From Geranomyces variabilis (lineage: Eukaryota > Chytridiomycota > Chytridiomycetes > Spizellomycetales > Powellomycetaceae), in assembly GCA_027603065.1 (NCBI GenBank), contig JADGJP010000015.1, forward strand, positions 491,933 through 555,932: DNA of 64,000 nucleotides, read 5' to 3'. The translations under genes were made by a program, and so were the position numbers. Numbering within the stretch: position 1 is the stretch's first letter; each line of letters opens with the position of its first letter. The notes under the pieces were generated by a model. That model was not told the origin of the DNA and made no database searches. It worked only from the letters and a program-made list of their open reading frames with translations. This document shows, in pieces, positions 10,536 through 21,099 of the stretch.

Positions 10536-11777
10536 TCAAAGTAATTTCTTGAATTTCGCGATGAACAATCCGCTCGTTTGCGAAGCCACGGGACTAAACC
10601 GCAGACAAAACTCGATCCCGGGAACGTCTGGGTATAAAGCCTTCAGACTCTTTGCCACCGGAAACGGATCCCGCTCGTCGACAGGCTCAATCTTTTCCAA
10701 TCGCACTACACCGTCCGGTATCGTTGCGATAAAGTCTCGCACGATATCCTCGTTCTGAGCAGTGGTAAAACTACAAGTGGCATACACCACCGTCCCGCCG
10801 GGTTTGCAAAGCCGGAGACCGTTTGATAAGAGCGCGAGTTGTAGAGCATGAAGATTGGCAAGACGGCTTGGGTCGAGAAATTTGGCGGAGAAGGTCGCCC
10901 AACCTAGTCGATCGTATTTGAGAAGGTGTGCGATTGACCCGTCGTGCGTACATTCGGCGTCAACCAAGACTTTGTCGTAAAACGATGATGGGGAGGGAGG
11001 AAGATGCCGAACAATGCGGCTGGCGTGAAACAGCTTTGTCTTTGGTGGTGCAGAATGTTCAACGGAAGCTTCCTCTTTGGTGACGGCATCAACATGTGCC
11101 GGCTCACCGTCCTCATCGTCGCCAATGGTGTCGCTGAACAAATCAAAGTCAAGTGCTCCACCATCCTCGACCTCGCCGGTATCATCCTCCATGCGATTGT
11201 CCTCCACACAGTCTTCGTCCACGCGATCGTCCTGCGACTCGTGATCAACCGCCTGCGATTGCCCTCGTCGCCCAGGTGGACGCACATCAAATGTCGTGCC
11301 ATCGGCGACATACAACCTTGCATTCTGCACCCCGTATTTTCGCACCACATTTCGGGCCACGCGCATGCGATCGAAGCTGACGTCTACACCAGTACAAGTC
11401 CCTGACCCACCAGCCTGAAGGTCGGCAATCAAGCAGAGCTTCATGCCAGGCGCTGCGCACAAGTCCAAAACATGGTCGTCAGGGCAGACGCCGAGGGCAT
11501 GGACCGCGACGCCGGATGCTACGTCAGTGCCGTATATCTCTGCGGCTTTATAAGGAGCGGAGTTTCCTACACGGACGTCAGGGTCGAGACGGTAAAAGGA
11601 CGGAAACCATGGAACGGCGGATACTGGAGCTTTCAGTGCAGCGGCAAGCGCGACAACGGTAGGCTGGACATCCTTTCGAGGATTTACGCGAATATACCGT
11701 GGGATGGGTTTCTCATATATGTATTCTTGCGGGTCGACTCCATTTGCCGCAAGGAAAGACAGGAACTCTGGATGCAT
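10536..11777 (-). CDS. NOL1/NOP2/Sun-family RNA (cytosine-5) methyltransferase
   Basis: A single uninterrupted 413-residue frame. It has the NSUN N-terminal region with IPRYIRVNPRKD, the S-adenosylmethionine motif LDLCAAPGMKLCLIADL, a later acidic motif GVDVSFDRM, and the two family cysteines: one in motif IV, written VDAECTHDGS, and one in motif VI, VVYATCSFTTAQNED. These enzymes methylate C5 of cytosine in tRNA or rRNA using both cysteines. The usual D-A-P-C of motif IV is D-A-E-C here, which marks a divergent subgroup, so I do not assign a specific NSUN number. A low-complexity acidic insert of about 60 residues lies between the SAM motifs and motif IV. No PUA domain was seen. The lack of introns is unusual for this window. 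Confidence 0.88.
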   Translation of the reverse strand: MHPEFLSFLAANGVDPQEYIYEKPIPRYIRVNPRKDVQPTVVALAAALKAPVSAVPWFPSFYRLDPDVRVGNSAPYKAAEIYGTDVASGVAVHALGVCPDDHVLDLCAAPGMKLCLIADLQAGGSGTCTGVDVSFDRMRVARNVVRKYGVQNARLYVADGTTFDVRPPGRRGQSQAVDHESQDDRVDEDCVEDNRMEDDTGEVEDGGALDFDLFSDTIGDDEDGEPAHVDAVTKEEASVEHSAPPKTKLFHASRIVRHLPPSPSSFYDKVLVDAECTHDGSIAHLLKYDRLGWATFSAKFLDPSRLANLHALQLALLSNGLRLCKPGGTVVYATCSFTTAQNEDIVRDFIATIPDGVVRLEKIEPVDERDPFPVAKSLKALYPDVPGIEFCLRFSPVASQTSGLFIAKFKKLL

Positions 11778-12142
11778 GGGGCTGCCAACGGGGTGGTTCG
11801 TGCATTTTGAGCGTTATGCCGTTCGGAAAACTTTCGGGTCAGGACGCCACGGGCAATGGTTTGCTGCGCAGTCCGAATCGCCCGGACATGACACTGTTTT
11901 TCTTGTTGCTCGCACTTTTCCTCCCCAAAACAGAACAAATTCTCATGGTCAAAAATCTGGGGATATATTTACTGGACGGCAGTTCAAAATGGATGGGGAG
12001 ATAAACAAAATTTGGGTTTCGGGGGTATGTAAAATGAGGGCCGGGAGGGGAAGGGTGTATTTTTCCTGACGAGGCGCGGGTAGAGGGAAGAGATACAGTT
12101 TGGGCCGAGAAAGAGCGCAGAGATATGCTGCTCCCGCTTCTC
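11778..12142. other. 365-base gap with no gene seen
   Basis: This gap holds the promoter of the methyltransferase gene and the 3' flank of the CsbD-like gene, both on the minus strand. The frames here have no recognisable content. Confidence 0.4.
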
Positions 12143-12424
12143 TTATTGCGAGGCCTTTCGGACATCGTTGTGGCGGTTAAGGCCGACTTCAGTGAAGCGC
12201 TTGGCAGTGTGCAGTTTCGCCAAGTCCATCTCCGCCTTGGCTCGGACCTGCTTTTCCTGGCCCTTGATTTGCGAGGTCGGGTTGTGCGTGACGCGGCCGA
12301 TGGCGGATTGCAGGGAGCCAGCCATGTTTTGCATCGACGCGTGGATGCGCGAGGGCTTCGCTTCGATCTTTTGGTGGTGGTGGGTAGTGGAGGTGGTGGT
12401 GGTAGTCTTGCGGGTGGCGTGCAT
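12143..12424 (-). CDS. Small CsbD-like / Hmp1-type protein
   Basis: A 93-residue protein from the ATG at 12424. A threonine/histidine/lysine-rich head (residues 1-25) is followed by MQNMAGSLQSAIGRVTHNPT and SQIKGQEKQVRAKAEMDL. The pattern G-x-hydrophobic-G-x-V-T-x-N ... K-G-x-E-x-x-x-x-K-A is the CsbD-like fold, known in fungi from the DNA cruciform-binding protein Hmp1 and in bacteria from general stress proteins. The function here is not known; small size and strong basic charge fit a nucleic-acid-binding or stress role. The 5' leader has a purine/pyrimidine repeat (12447-12472) and a TATA box 112 bases upstream of the start, suggesting a regulated, well-expressed gene. Confidence 0.72.
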   Translation of the reverse strand: MHATRKTTTTTSTTHHHQKIEAKPSRIHASMQNMAGSLQSAIGRVTHNPTSQIKGQEKQVRAKAEMDLAKLHTAKRFTEVGLNRHNDVRKASQ

Positions 12425-12446
12425 TTTTAATTTGGAGGAGGGAGGG

Positions 12447-12472
12447 AGAGACAGAAAGAGAGAGAGAGAAGG
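12447..12472. repeat. GA-rich simple repeat in the leader of the CsbD-like gene
   Basis: Short G/A repeat (GAGAGACAGAAAGAGAGAGA and similar) on the plus strand, which reads as a CT-rich tract in the minus-strand transcript leader between the TATA box and the start codon. Confidence 0.7.
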
Positions 12473-12535
12473 ATGTGGAAGTTGGTTGAGTTGAGTTTGT
12501 TGAGGAAAAAGGGTTTCCGCCGCTGTCAGGCCAGG

Positions 12536-12544
12536 GCTTTTATA
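12536..12544 (-). promoter_or_regulatory. TATA box of the CsbD-like gene
   Basis: TATAAAAGC on the minus strand, about 112 bases upstream of the start codon at 12424. It is one of the few clear TATA boxes in the window. Confidence 0.6.
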
Positions 12545-13788
12545 CATACTCGGGTGCTGCGCTTTTTACACTATCGTTTCGCGCCGCAACGCAACGTCAC
12601 CGTTAGTCACAGCATCGTCATCATCCTTACAGGCACACCATGAGGAGCCTGACCTCGGAGCCACCCAGAGACTCCAGAGTCACCGACAGTCCGACATCGA
12701 CTCATCGGCCGCAATTGCAATCGTCCGGGTGGCTCCGATATCGCATTTCTTCCCGCCGCCTACCGTCGAAAATGGCTTTCCAAATTGAGTTTTAGGCTTT
12801 TTTTTTGCCGCCTACGAATGACAAGAAGAAATTGTGAAAATCACAATGCGTGTGGTTAGCAAATCGTTTGTACCTGCGAGACTCCAAGTGTAGATGCCAG
12901 GATGTAATTATGTGTCTGCGAGCTGCAACCGATGCAGGCTCAAACCTCACGCCAGCTTGTGCACGCGGTCGGCGGAACTACTGCGCGCGAAAATTATCGA
13001 AAACAAGGCGATATACAAACTTTCTTTTGGAATTCACCACTCCTTTCTAGATGGGACTCTGTGGCGGCAAAAGACAACGACAAGATGAAAGACCCTGACG
13101 TTGCAGTCGGCGGTCAACCGCCCGCGTGGAGCATGGAGAGGACCTGATTTGCCTTGCTAGGAGGCCGTTCCAAATCCCAGCCCGTCCAATCATATCGGCG
13201 CCGTTTTCTTAGTTTGCATGTTAATGTAATCAAGGAAATCTGCAGAACCTCGGGTAGACTATTCAAGGAGCATGCGGGGAAAGCGCAAGCCACGGTGCCC
13301 AGAACTGTGACTCATTCTTTCGGTTTCGCAACGCTGTCCAAAAACGGGGTCAAAAAACAAACGCGAATGTCCATTTGTTTTAAAAAACAGCGAGATCCAA
13401 CACATAACGAATACACTTGCATTGAACTTGTTCTTTCCGGCCGGCGAGTTCAAATTCTGAGACAGCGAAACGCATGGTTGAGTCCCTGTTGGCCGTAGGA
13501 AGACTCTTTGGAAGGCGCTGAAAGCCACCGGACGAAGGGTCGATTAGTCATTTCCGAAAGCCGAGAAATACACCCTCCCCTCCGTTAACAAAGGCCTGCC
13601 TCGCAGCAATGAAAGAAAAAAAAGAAAAGAGAAGCGCGGGCACCGGCTATTACTAAACGACGGTCGCACAAGGTGTTGACACGCGCGGCGCTGCGCTGCA
13701 CGCCTGGCTGCATAAAAGGAGACGACGAGATTTCGCTCCCCTAAAGCCGCATATCATCTTCCATTCTCCAACAAACTCGAACACAAAA
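12545..13788. other. 1.2-kb gap with no supported gene
   Basis: Only short, mutually overlapping frames occur, on both strands, none with family features. There is an A/G-rich stretch near 13612-13634. The last hundred bases before 13789 look like the promoter of the thiol methyltransferase gene, with CATAAAAG at 13711-13718. Confidence 0.4.
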
Positions 13789-14587
13789 ATGGTAGAACGA
13801 GCCGACGATCCCACTTCGTGGAAGAAACTTTGGGAAACGGAACGGACACCGTGGGATCAGGGAGATGCCCCGCCAGCAACAATCGAGCTTCTCCGGTCAG
13901 GCAAGATTCCCGCCGGCAACGGCCGCGTTCTCGTGCCGGGATGTGGCCGAGGATACGACGCTTTTGCAGCTGTTCAGTACTTGCCGGGCGTGAAGGAGGT
14001 TGTGGGACTGGACGCTGTAAAGCTAGCAAATGAGGAAGCGAAAAGGGTGAGTCGCCAAGAAACTAAAGTACATTTGTGCGCATATTATACCTTTCTAACC
14101 ATGTGATTCTTTCAGTTGCAAGCGGAGCGGAATGTCAGCCAGGAGCTCCTCAAGTTTGAGATTGGCGACTTTTTCAACTTGAAGCCAGAGAAACTCTTTG
14201 ATGTCGTGATAGACCACACGTTTTTGTGCGCCATCCCGTTGTCGCTGCGCAAGCCGTGGGCCCAGGCGATGGCGAACGTGATTGTCCCGGGCGGCACTCT
14301 GATCACATATATGTATCCTCTTGGCACGTTCACCGACGGTAAGAAAAGCGAAGAAAGATTTAGACGGGTCATCGGGAAGTATGACAAATTACTTTTGCAC
14401 GTACTCACAGTCTCGTCCACCCGACCATAATGCAGGCCCACCGCATGCACTGTCGCTGGAAGTGTACAATGAACTCCTCTTGCCGAACTTTGACCAGATT
14501 CACCTTGTTGAAGTGCCCAACAAGTTCCATTCGAACCGCGAGACGACCAGCGAGAAGATTGGCGTATGGCGGCGAAAGCAGCAGTAG
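13789..14587 (+). CDS. Thiol/thiopurine S-methyltransferase family protein (TPMT/HOL type)
   Basis: Three exons (13789-14046, 14116-14338, 14436-14587) join to 210 residues. The N-terminus DDPTSWKKLWETERTPWDQG is the family's substrate-side signature. The SAM-binding motif VLVPGCGRGYDAFA comes next, then VVGLDAVKLANEEA, then FDVVIDHTFLCAIPLSLRKPW. The last motif is typical of plant and fungal 'harmless to ozone layer' thiol and halide methyltransferases. These enzymes methylate thiols, halides or thiocyanate using SAM, and are thought to detoxify sulfur compounds. Length and motif order match the family. Introns are 69 and 97 bases. A TATA-like CATAAAAG lies about 70 bases upstream. Confidence 0.93.
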
Positions 14588-15123
14588 CAGCAGCAGTAAT
14601 AATAGAGTGACATTCAAGCGTGGGTCACGGTGATTATACCGAAGAGCGGGATACGGTTTTAATACCAGAATTGCCGTTGTTTCCGATCCCTGAAAATGAT
14701 TTTCCCTTTGAGTTGTCGATGTTGGTCGCTCGGCTCGGTTGTTAATCATTCCATTCATAAGAATCGGGGGATTCGGGGCCCTTCGCGCTTTTGATTTCTC
14801 AGGATGGCTTTGCCCTTCCCTGCATCCCCAACTTCCCACCGCTAATTGGAAAAAGGGAAAAGGGACGAGAGGCAATAATTGCCGTTCCATTCCACCTTGA
14901 AAATAATGACCGTCTTCAGACATCAAAGAGCTTAATAAATGCATTGTGATGTTCGGCCTTTGCGGACCCCTTTCCCACGCTCAGGCGCATGCGCTCCCGT
15001 CTGGCCAACTCCTTCTCTACTTCGACTATATAAGCGTCGGCGTCGTACGCTGGCAGTCTGCTCTTTCACGGCATTCCGCATCCATCCCGTTGCCCATCCT
15101 CGTTACCATTGCCCACACCCGCA
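14588..15123. other. Gap with promoter of the C2H2 factor gene
   Basis: This 536-base stretch has no convincing gene. A minus-strand frame at 14944-14405 mostly overlaps the methyltransferase exon and has no family features. The distal part holds the promoter of the next gene. Confidence 0.4.
15027..15034 (+). promoter_or_regulatory. TATA box of the C2H2 factor gene
   Basis: TATATAAG about 90 bases upstream of the ATG at 15124. Confidence 0.55.
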
Positions 15124-16023
15124 ATGAACTTTTCAGGCAGCTCAAACATCTACTTCCTTGGCGACTACCGTCCACGCATTGCTTGCTTCTCGGACGACGA
15201 CCACTTTCAGAGCGGCTACGCTGAGCTGCACTGCTCTGCAACATCTGGTTGGTCGCAAGACTCGCAAGACCTTCCGCTGCCTACGCTCGTGTCGCTCAGC
15301 GCCATCCACGCCGCACCACCGCCAGCTCGTAGCAGGAGCCTTTCCGTAGAGAGCGAATGGTCTATTAAGGACGAGCCCAGCTTGCCAGCGCCTTCGCCAA
15401 CCTTCATTAAGCGCGAACCCGAGACCGACATCGAGTCCGAGTGCGAGTCGTACGGGTCCGAGTCCGAGTACGAAGCCTCGCCCAGCCTGCCACACTTTCA
15501 GCTGTGCAAGCCCTTTGTGCCGCCGCGCCAGTCTGCGCTGCTTTCGCAAGATTGTGCCGCCGCGCCGTCTGAGCGCCAGGCCCGCCCAACCTCACCCTCT
15601 CCAACGCCCTTTTTGCCCGAGTCGCCAAGCTCGCACGCTTCCAGCAGCTGCTCTCCACGGGTTCGCATCAAGTCGTCGCCCTTTCCATCTCCTTCTCAGA
15701 CGCCACCGGCCCGCAAGCATTCGTCGTCCCGACCGTTCGCTTGCCCGCACTGCTCACGCACCTTCCTTCGCCACTTCAACCTCTCCGTTCACCTCAACAC
15801 CCACAACCCTGACCGGGAGAAGAAATATACCTGCATGCTTCCCGGCTGCACTTCGAGCTTCTTCCGTATGCCTGATTTAAGGCGCCATCTCCGTACCGTG
15901 TCGCACCGCAAGCCGGGTCGATCCTCCGCCGAGAAGCCAGCCAAGGAAGCTTCCAAGCGCAAGTCAACCACCAAGTCCAAACTTAACTCTAAATCCAAGA
16001 AAAAGGCCAAAAAGATGTCCTAG
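15124..16023 (+). CDS. C2H2 zinc-finger transcription factor
   Basis: A single exon of 299 residues. Two adjacent C2H2 fingers sit near residues 200-260: FACPHCSRTFLRHFNLSVHL with the second histidine three residues on, then YTCMLPGCTSSFFRMPDLRR with a longer H-x-x-x-x-x-H end. Upstream is a long serine/proline/acidic region with an IKRE-like possible sumoylation site (FIKREPETD). The C-terminus is a very basic KSTTKSKLNSKSKKKAKKMS tail, probably a nuclear localisation signal. The overall plan is that of a fungal DNA-binding regulator; target and pathway cannot be told. A TATA box and lack of introns suggest a rapidly induced gene. Confidence 0.87.
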   Translation: MNFSGSSNIYFLGDYRPRIACFSDDDHFQSGYAELHCSATSGWSQDSQDLPLPTLVSLSAIHAAPPPARSRSLSVESEWSIKDEPSLPAPSPTFIKREPETDIESECESYGSESEYEASPSLPHFQLCKPFVPPRQSALLSQDCAAAPSERQARPTSPSPTPFLPESPSSHASSSCSPRVRIKSSPFPSPSQTPPARKHSSSRPFACPHCSRTFLRHFNLSVHLNTHNPDREKKYTCMLPGCTSSFFRMPDLRRHLRTVSHRKPGRSSAEKPAKEASKRKSTTKSKLNSKSKKKAKKMS

Positions 16024-16704
16024 AAGTAGACGGGACTGGAAAGAGTGGGATCTTTTCCCTTGTTTGTACGGTTCTCGTTCCTCCTCCTTTCACACGCCCT
16101 TCCCACTGCATGTCGGTCGCGCTGCTTCAGTTTTTCCACTTGTGTTGTTTGTTTGGCTTTTGCGTAGGGCTAGTTCCTTCGATGTTGCGACTAGACTAGC
16201 CGCCATAGCTTTGTTTGTTTTCAAACGTCTCCGGTTTTTACTTTCTGATCCTCAATTGCTTTGTCGAGAAGCTGATAGCCACTGTCTGACGCTGGTGACG
16301 TGTCGGAGCTGTCGAAAAGTTAGAAAGAAATTTTTTGCTCATCACCGCGGTAATACCAGATCTCTCCTAATTCCCCATCCCTCCCCACTTTTGCCCCGAT
16401 TTTCCGAGAGCGAACGTGCTACATTCTCGCACGTCTTTACCGGCCTCCTGCCTGCATGGCAGCTGAGTTGCGGGCACTGGGTTTTTTGAACTGCCGGGTC
16501 AGACAATCTCGTCCTCGCTTCAAGCCAGGACCCGACTTTTTCGGGATCAGGAAAGTAATATAGCGCGCGGCCGTAGACCAGCGCTTTTGCGGCCGTGGCC
16601 GGCTTTCTGTAAGAAGGGTTCAAAAATATAAAAGGCGGTGGGCGCGACTGCACAGTGCTTCCCGCACCAGACAGCCATCTTTTCGCCGCGCCCGCCTCGC
16701 CAAT
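16024..16704. other. 680-base gap, cutinase promoter region
   Basis: No coding sequence is supported. The region contains pyrimidine-rich stretches and, at its right end, a TATA box. The frames on both strands lack family features. Confidence 0.4.
16627..16634 (+). promoter_or_regulatory. TATA box of the cutinase gene
   Basis: TATAAAAG, 71-78 bases upstream of the ATG at 16705. Confidence 0.6.
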
Positions 16705-17388
16705 ATGCATATTTCCTCCACCGCCGCCGCCGCCGTCGTTGTCTTGGGCTCCTTTGCTTCCGCCGCAGTTATTCCCTCGTTTCCCGCTATCACTTGGCCT
16801 CAGGCCAGCACTCCCAAAATCACCGCTTGTCCCGCTATCGAATTCATCACCGCCCGCGGCACGACGGAACCGCAGAACGGCAGCTTCACGCTTAACCCCA
16901 TCGTCAAGAAAATCACGCAGGCCGTGCCCAGCACCGCAGTCTACGATGTCGTCTACCCGGCCAACACCGATTTTACCATGGGTCCCATCATTGGCGCTAA
17001 GGACCTTCTCAACCATTTCAACTCGCGCGCGACGGCATGCCCGGCAACGCACTTTGTCCTCGCGGGCTACTCCCAAGGCGCAATGATCGTCCAGCGTGCC
17101 CTTCCCTCCATCCCAGCCGCCGCGGCGGACAAGATCAAGGCGGTCATCATGTTTGGAAACCCTGCGTTTGACGCCGCTGGTCCCTCAGCGGGAGGCACGG
17201 CAAAGGGCAAAGGACACATCGGAACGGCCATTACCAAGGAATGGCAGCCAAAGCTGAGGGACTTTTGCAACTTTAATGACCCTATCTGCGCGTACGGGTC
17301 GGACATCTCGGTGCATCTCGGCTACCCGCGGTCGGATGCGGCCAAGGAGGCGGTTAGCTTTGTGACGGGGCTTGTGAGGAAGAAGTGA
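16705..17388 (+). CDS. Secreted cutinase-family serine esterase
   Basis: A single exon of 227 residues. The first 20 or so residues (MHISSTAAAAVVVLGSFASA) form a signal peptide. The alpha/beta-hydrolase core follows: CPAIEFITARGTTEP with the oxyanion/N-terminal cysteine region, nucleophile motif GYSQGAMIV, the catalytic aspartate region FNDPICAYG, and a histidine in SVHLGYPR. Cysteines at ACPAIEF, TACPATH and NDPIC fit the two disulfides of cutinases and acetylxylan esterases. These enzymes hydrolyse cutin or acetyl and short-chain esters outside the cell. Substrate choice within the family cannot be decided from sequence. The gene is intronless and TATA-driven. Confidence 0.93.
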   Translation: MHISSTAAAAVVVLGSFASAAVIPSFPAITWPQASTPKITACPAIEFITARGTTEPQNGSFTLNPIVKKITQAVPSTAVYDVVYPANTDFTMGPIIGAKDLLNHFNSRATACPATHFVLAGYSQGAMIVQRALPSIPAAAADKIKAVIMFGNPAFDAAGPSAGGTAKGKGHIGTAITKEWQPKLRDFCNFNDPICAYGSDISVHLGYPRSDAAKEAVSFVTGLVRKK

Positions 17389-18770
17389 AGCATGATACTT
17401 GAATACGGTTGGGAATGGGGCAGGCAGGTTACCGCGCGACATATATAGCCTTCTTGAATAGTTGTAACTAGTGTAAATGTAATTTTTCTTAGTAAACAAA
17501 ACGTGTTTTCATATCAATGCACAAACATCGGACATAAGTGGTCCCAGCGCAGCAGTAAGCGCGCTACGAGCAATTGAGCCAGCGACAAAGGGGCTAAGCC
17601 ATGAAGTTCATCCTGATCGTCCGTCAGCGGCAGTGGATTCACATTCCGATTCATGCTAATGTGAATAAAGTGTGCTGTTGGTGCAGCTTCTGAATGCGGC
17701 TTCTCGTCGGGCCACGCTTCCTTTGTTATTTTGTCGATTGTCACTTAACCAAACGTGTAGTCTGGTGATAGGTGCTGCTGGTACCCGCGGGAGATGCACC
17801 AGCGTCCTGCACATGTCGTGCAGCGCATGTTTGCCATATGTCGCTGGACGACGATGGAAGCGGGTTTTGGTAGATATTCAGCGGAGGGCAGGTCGAAGCA
17901 GGTAAGAAGCTGCTCGGATTAAATGCTTGCAGCCAATGCCAAAACCCTAACGCACTTGGCCGCCCGTCCGTAATGACTGCGCTCATGCAGGTCCGGCTGG
18001 GCAGAAACGACCGAAAGAATGGCTCTGAGTCGCTGGCAATTTCTCCGTGCAAAGATCTGTGGAATCAGCTCTTCATATAGGCAATGTGTATTTTCGTTTC
18101 TCTAATCCAAGAATGAAGTAGATGCCGTATTGAACTGGCGGGTTTCCTATGCTGCCAGCGGTGATGATGTTGTAGCAGCCAGGTCAGCCCGCGAGCGCTT
18201 GACAGCTGTTGCCGGTGCTGTCTCCGCTGCTAATACGTCAAGCTGCACGCACGTGGGCTACATGCTGGTGATAGCTGACGGGGTGAGTGCCGCAGAGTCA
18301 GCGGAGGGAGGCAGGCCGGTGAATGTGAGGAAAAGTCGATAGCCCCGACATTTTTATGATGAGGCTTGTCACGGACGCTTTCCAGTTCGCTCCGTCTCGC
18401 TCGCTCGCTCGCGCACCCCCGCTCCTCGCCCCCAAAGCATTCTTGAACCCGTTCATCTTCTGGCAAGCCCTTTCCCCTGTCTCTTTCAACTCGCATTCGT
18501 GCTGCATCGACGTTCTTCCTTTTGCTGCGTGCATCCTTTCTGTCACTCACTTCTGCAAATTGTTCAATAAGCCGGCTTGCGCACGCTACGACGCTGCATC
18601 CCGCTCACCCGTCTTTGCCAGCTGACTCTCTGCGGCTGGTCCGCGTGAACAGCAATCCACCGACCGTTTGGTCCTACTGATTCTCCTCTCGGCTCAACGG
18701 CGCATTGACGGTGGCAGACCGCATGCGCTTCGAACTCTGACAAGAAAAAAAAAGTGTCCTGCTCAAATTC
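17389..18770. other. 1.4-kb gap with no supported gene
   Basis: Short frames on both strands (for example minus 18052-17741 and 18550-18230, plus 18356-18625) overlap each other and show no domain, signal or splice evidence. A CACGTG hexamer lies at 18250-18255. The right end is the SDS3 promoter and leader. Confidence 0.4.
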
Positions 18771-20894
18771 ATGGCCGACCGAAGTGACGAGGCCAACCCG
18801 AATAAACCGACTGCCGATGACGGTCACGGCATGCTAAGTGATAGCAAGAGCGAGTCAGAGCTTTCTCAGCTACCGGCGTCGCTTGACTACCCAAGTCGCT
18901 CAGACGGCGAAGACGAGGAGCATCACAATGCCCGACATTCCCCAGAACCGAACGCGGACGACCTCGCAGAAGACTTTCCGGATAACGACGACGAGTCTCC
19001 TAGCAAACCTGAAGCGCCAACCGCACGGTCTCCGTCTCCAGAACCTCCGTCACCTTCCAAGCATGGTGCGGATTCCGATCTTACAGCGCGGTCAACGAAG
19101 CGGAGTAAGCACGACCGCTCACGGCATACGCATAAAACGGAGCCGCTAGCTGAAGGTACCCACTAGTAGTCTTCTTTGCGGTTTTGTGTACAATGATGCA
19201 CGGTGAGGGCAAAGGCTGACTCCAAACTTCTCGCACACTGCAATAGATGACCCACACGAGCTGACCCGTAAAGAGGCTTTAAAAGCTCTGATAGAAATCG
19301 AGCAGGAGTTTGCGAAGCTCCGGGAAAAGTAAGAACGCTGCGGAGAACCGCGGAAACCCCGAAAAGCCACCCATGTCTTATGATGTTTCGCACAGGATGT
19401 ATCAAGAAAAAACGGCCGAAGTGGAGGCAGAGATTGCAGCTGTTAACAATGGTACGCGTAAGAGGGCGATCAAAGCTGAGGGGGTTCGGTTGCCATGCGG
19501 GTGTGTATCTGACGAGCTTCATGGTTGATGCTTTGTAGAGAGCCACCCGTTGCTGGTCAGTCAGATGGTTGAGATCGAGCAGAGAAAAGATGACCGTGTC
19601 GCTGCCGGTTCCGCGCGCTTGCGGCAAGAGGAGGCTAGCATAAGACGTCAGTTTGATGCTGCAGTGGCTCAGGCGAACACTGACTTTGTGGTAAGCGTTG
19701 CGCATTCGTACAGTTATGAGGATTTTTGCACGGCTGACCGCATGGCTGGTTCGGAAACTTAGTGTCGACGAGGGGAAGAGCGGAGACGAATGCTTAACGA
19801 AATGGATCTGAAGCGGTGGAGAATGTGTGATGAGAAACGTAGATTGGATGAAGCAGAGGCGCGCAAAAAGGAGGCCGAAGAAGACGGTACCACGATATTT
19901 TTACTCACCTACCTGCCAATTTCCAAATTCGGTAAACTAAAATCGAGATCACCGAACGCTCTAGGCACCAAGGTTCTGACCGGTCCGGATCCAGTCATAT
20001 ACACGGAGCGGCGGGCGACACTCAAAAGCGATATCAAAGAGTGGAGGGCAGTGTTTGCAAGCGGAGGATTCCCGTCCTCAAATGTTGCACCATCTACTAA
20101 GAAAGAGATTGAGGACGACTTCGTAAAGATTGGGGTAAGCAATGACCATTCCAGGATTTCATATAATTGGGAGGTTTGACTAAGCATGTATTCTGTTTTT
20201 AGCTCCGTCCAACTCGTGTGGCCACAGCAGGTATGAAATACCATCAAACCGTCATTGCGAATCTTTTTTGAGGGAGCGCAGGGCGTGAGGGGGTGTGGAA
20301 TGTGAAAAGTCACAGCACAAACCCATCGCTATCCGCATTGCAGCAGGGCGCACCAGACGGACCACGAGGCCTCGATATGACCAATCTACCGCGACACCAC
20401 TGCCACCGCCACCAGGGCACCACGACACTAATCATCAATACTGGCGAGGAACACCAGATATGCACCACTATCCCATGCACGTAGCGCCAACGACAGGGCA
20501 TCACTATCTCCAGCATTACCACGACCACGAACCACCGCCACCGCCGCCGCCGCCGCCCGCGCCCCCACAGCAGCATTGGCCATACCTTGCACAGCATCAT
20601 ATGCTTGCGCACCCGCCGCCACAAACACACCCACATGATATCGCTGGCGTTAGCATGGGCGGTGGCATGCGTGGAGTGTGGATTGACGGTGACGTGCTTC
20701 ATTACGGTGGAGGCACGTATGCTCGGGATGATCGGGCGTACCTGGTCGACAACAAGTCCAAGCTTGCCGTCAAGATCCTCGCCGTGTCGAGGACGGAGCT
20801 CACGGTACAGCGGTCGGATGGATCCAGGACGAAAATCTTTTTGGATATGCTGGAAGACGGCCGGCAACAATTACAACCAAAGGCGCATTCATGA
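18771..20894 (+). CDS. SDS3: Sds3-like subunit of the Rpd3/Sin3 histone deacetylase complex
   Basis: Seven exons (18771-19155, 19247-19328, 19396-19451, 19539-19690, 19763-20134, 20203-20230, 20344-20894) join to 541 residues. The N-terminal 130 residues are acidic and serine-rich. The Sds3/BRMS1 helical region follows: LTRKEALKALIEIEQEFAKL, MYQEKTAEVEAEIAAVNN, HPLLVSQMVEIEQRKDDR and CRRGEERRRMLNEMDLKRW, with coiled-coil character. It is known to bridge Sin3 and the deacetylase. After a proline/histidine-rich linker with a run of nine prolines, the C-terminus has a small beta domain (RAYLVDNKSKLAVKILAVSR, TELTVQRSDGSRTKIFLDML) like the end of animal SUDS3. Exon 6 is just 28 bases. Function is assigned from the family. 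Confidence 0.85.
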
Positions 20895-21099
20895 TGGGGG
20901 GTAATTGGCACCGGATGGATACAGCACCATCTCCCAAATGCATTCATTTCATGTGTATGAACATAAACGTCGCCGCCCGCCTCTGCCGCAAATAGAGCCT
21001 CCCGCTACTCACGCGTAGCGTTTCTCATTGCTATTCTGCCTCTGCCTGCTGAGAAAGTTTCGCTACCTATTTAAAGCCCTCTGATCGCGAACTTGTGCT

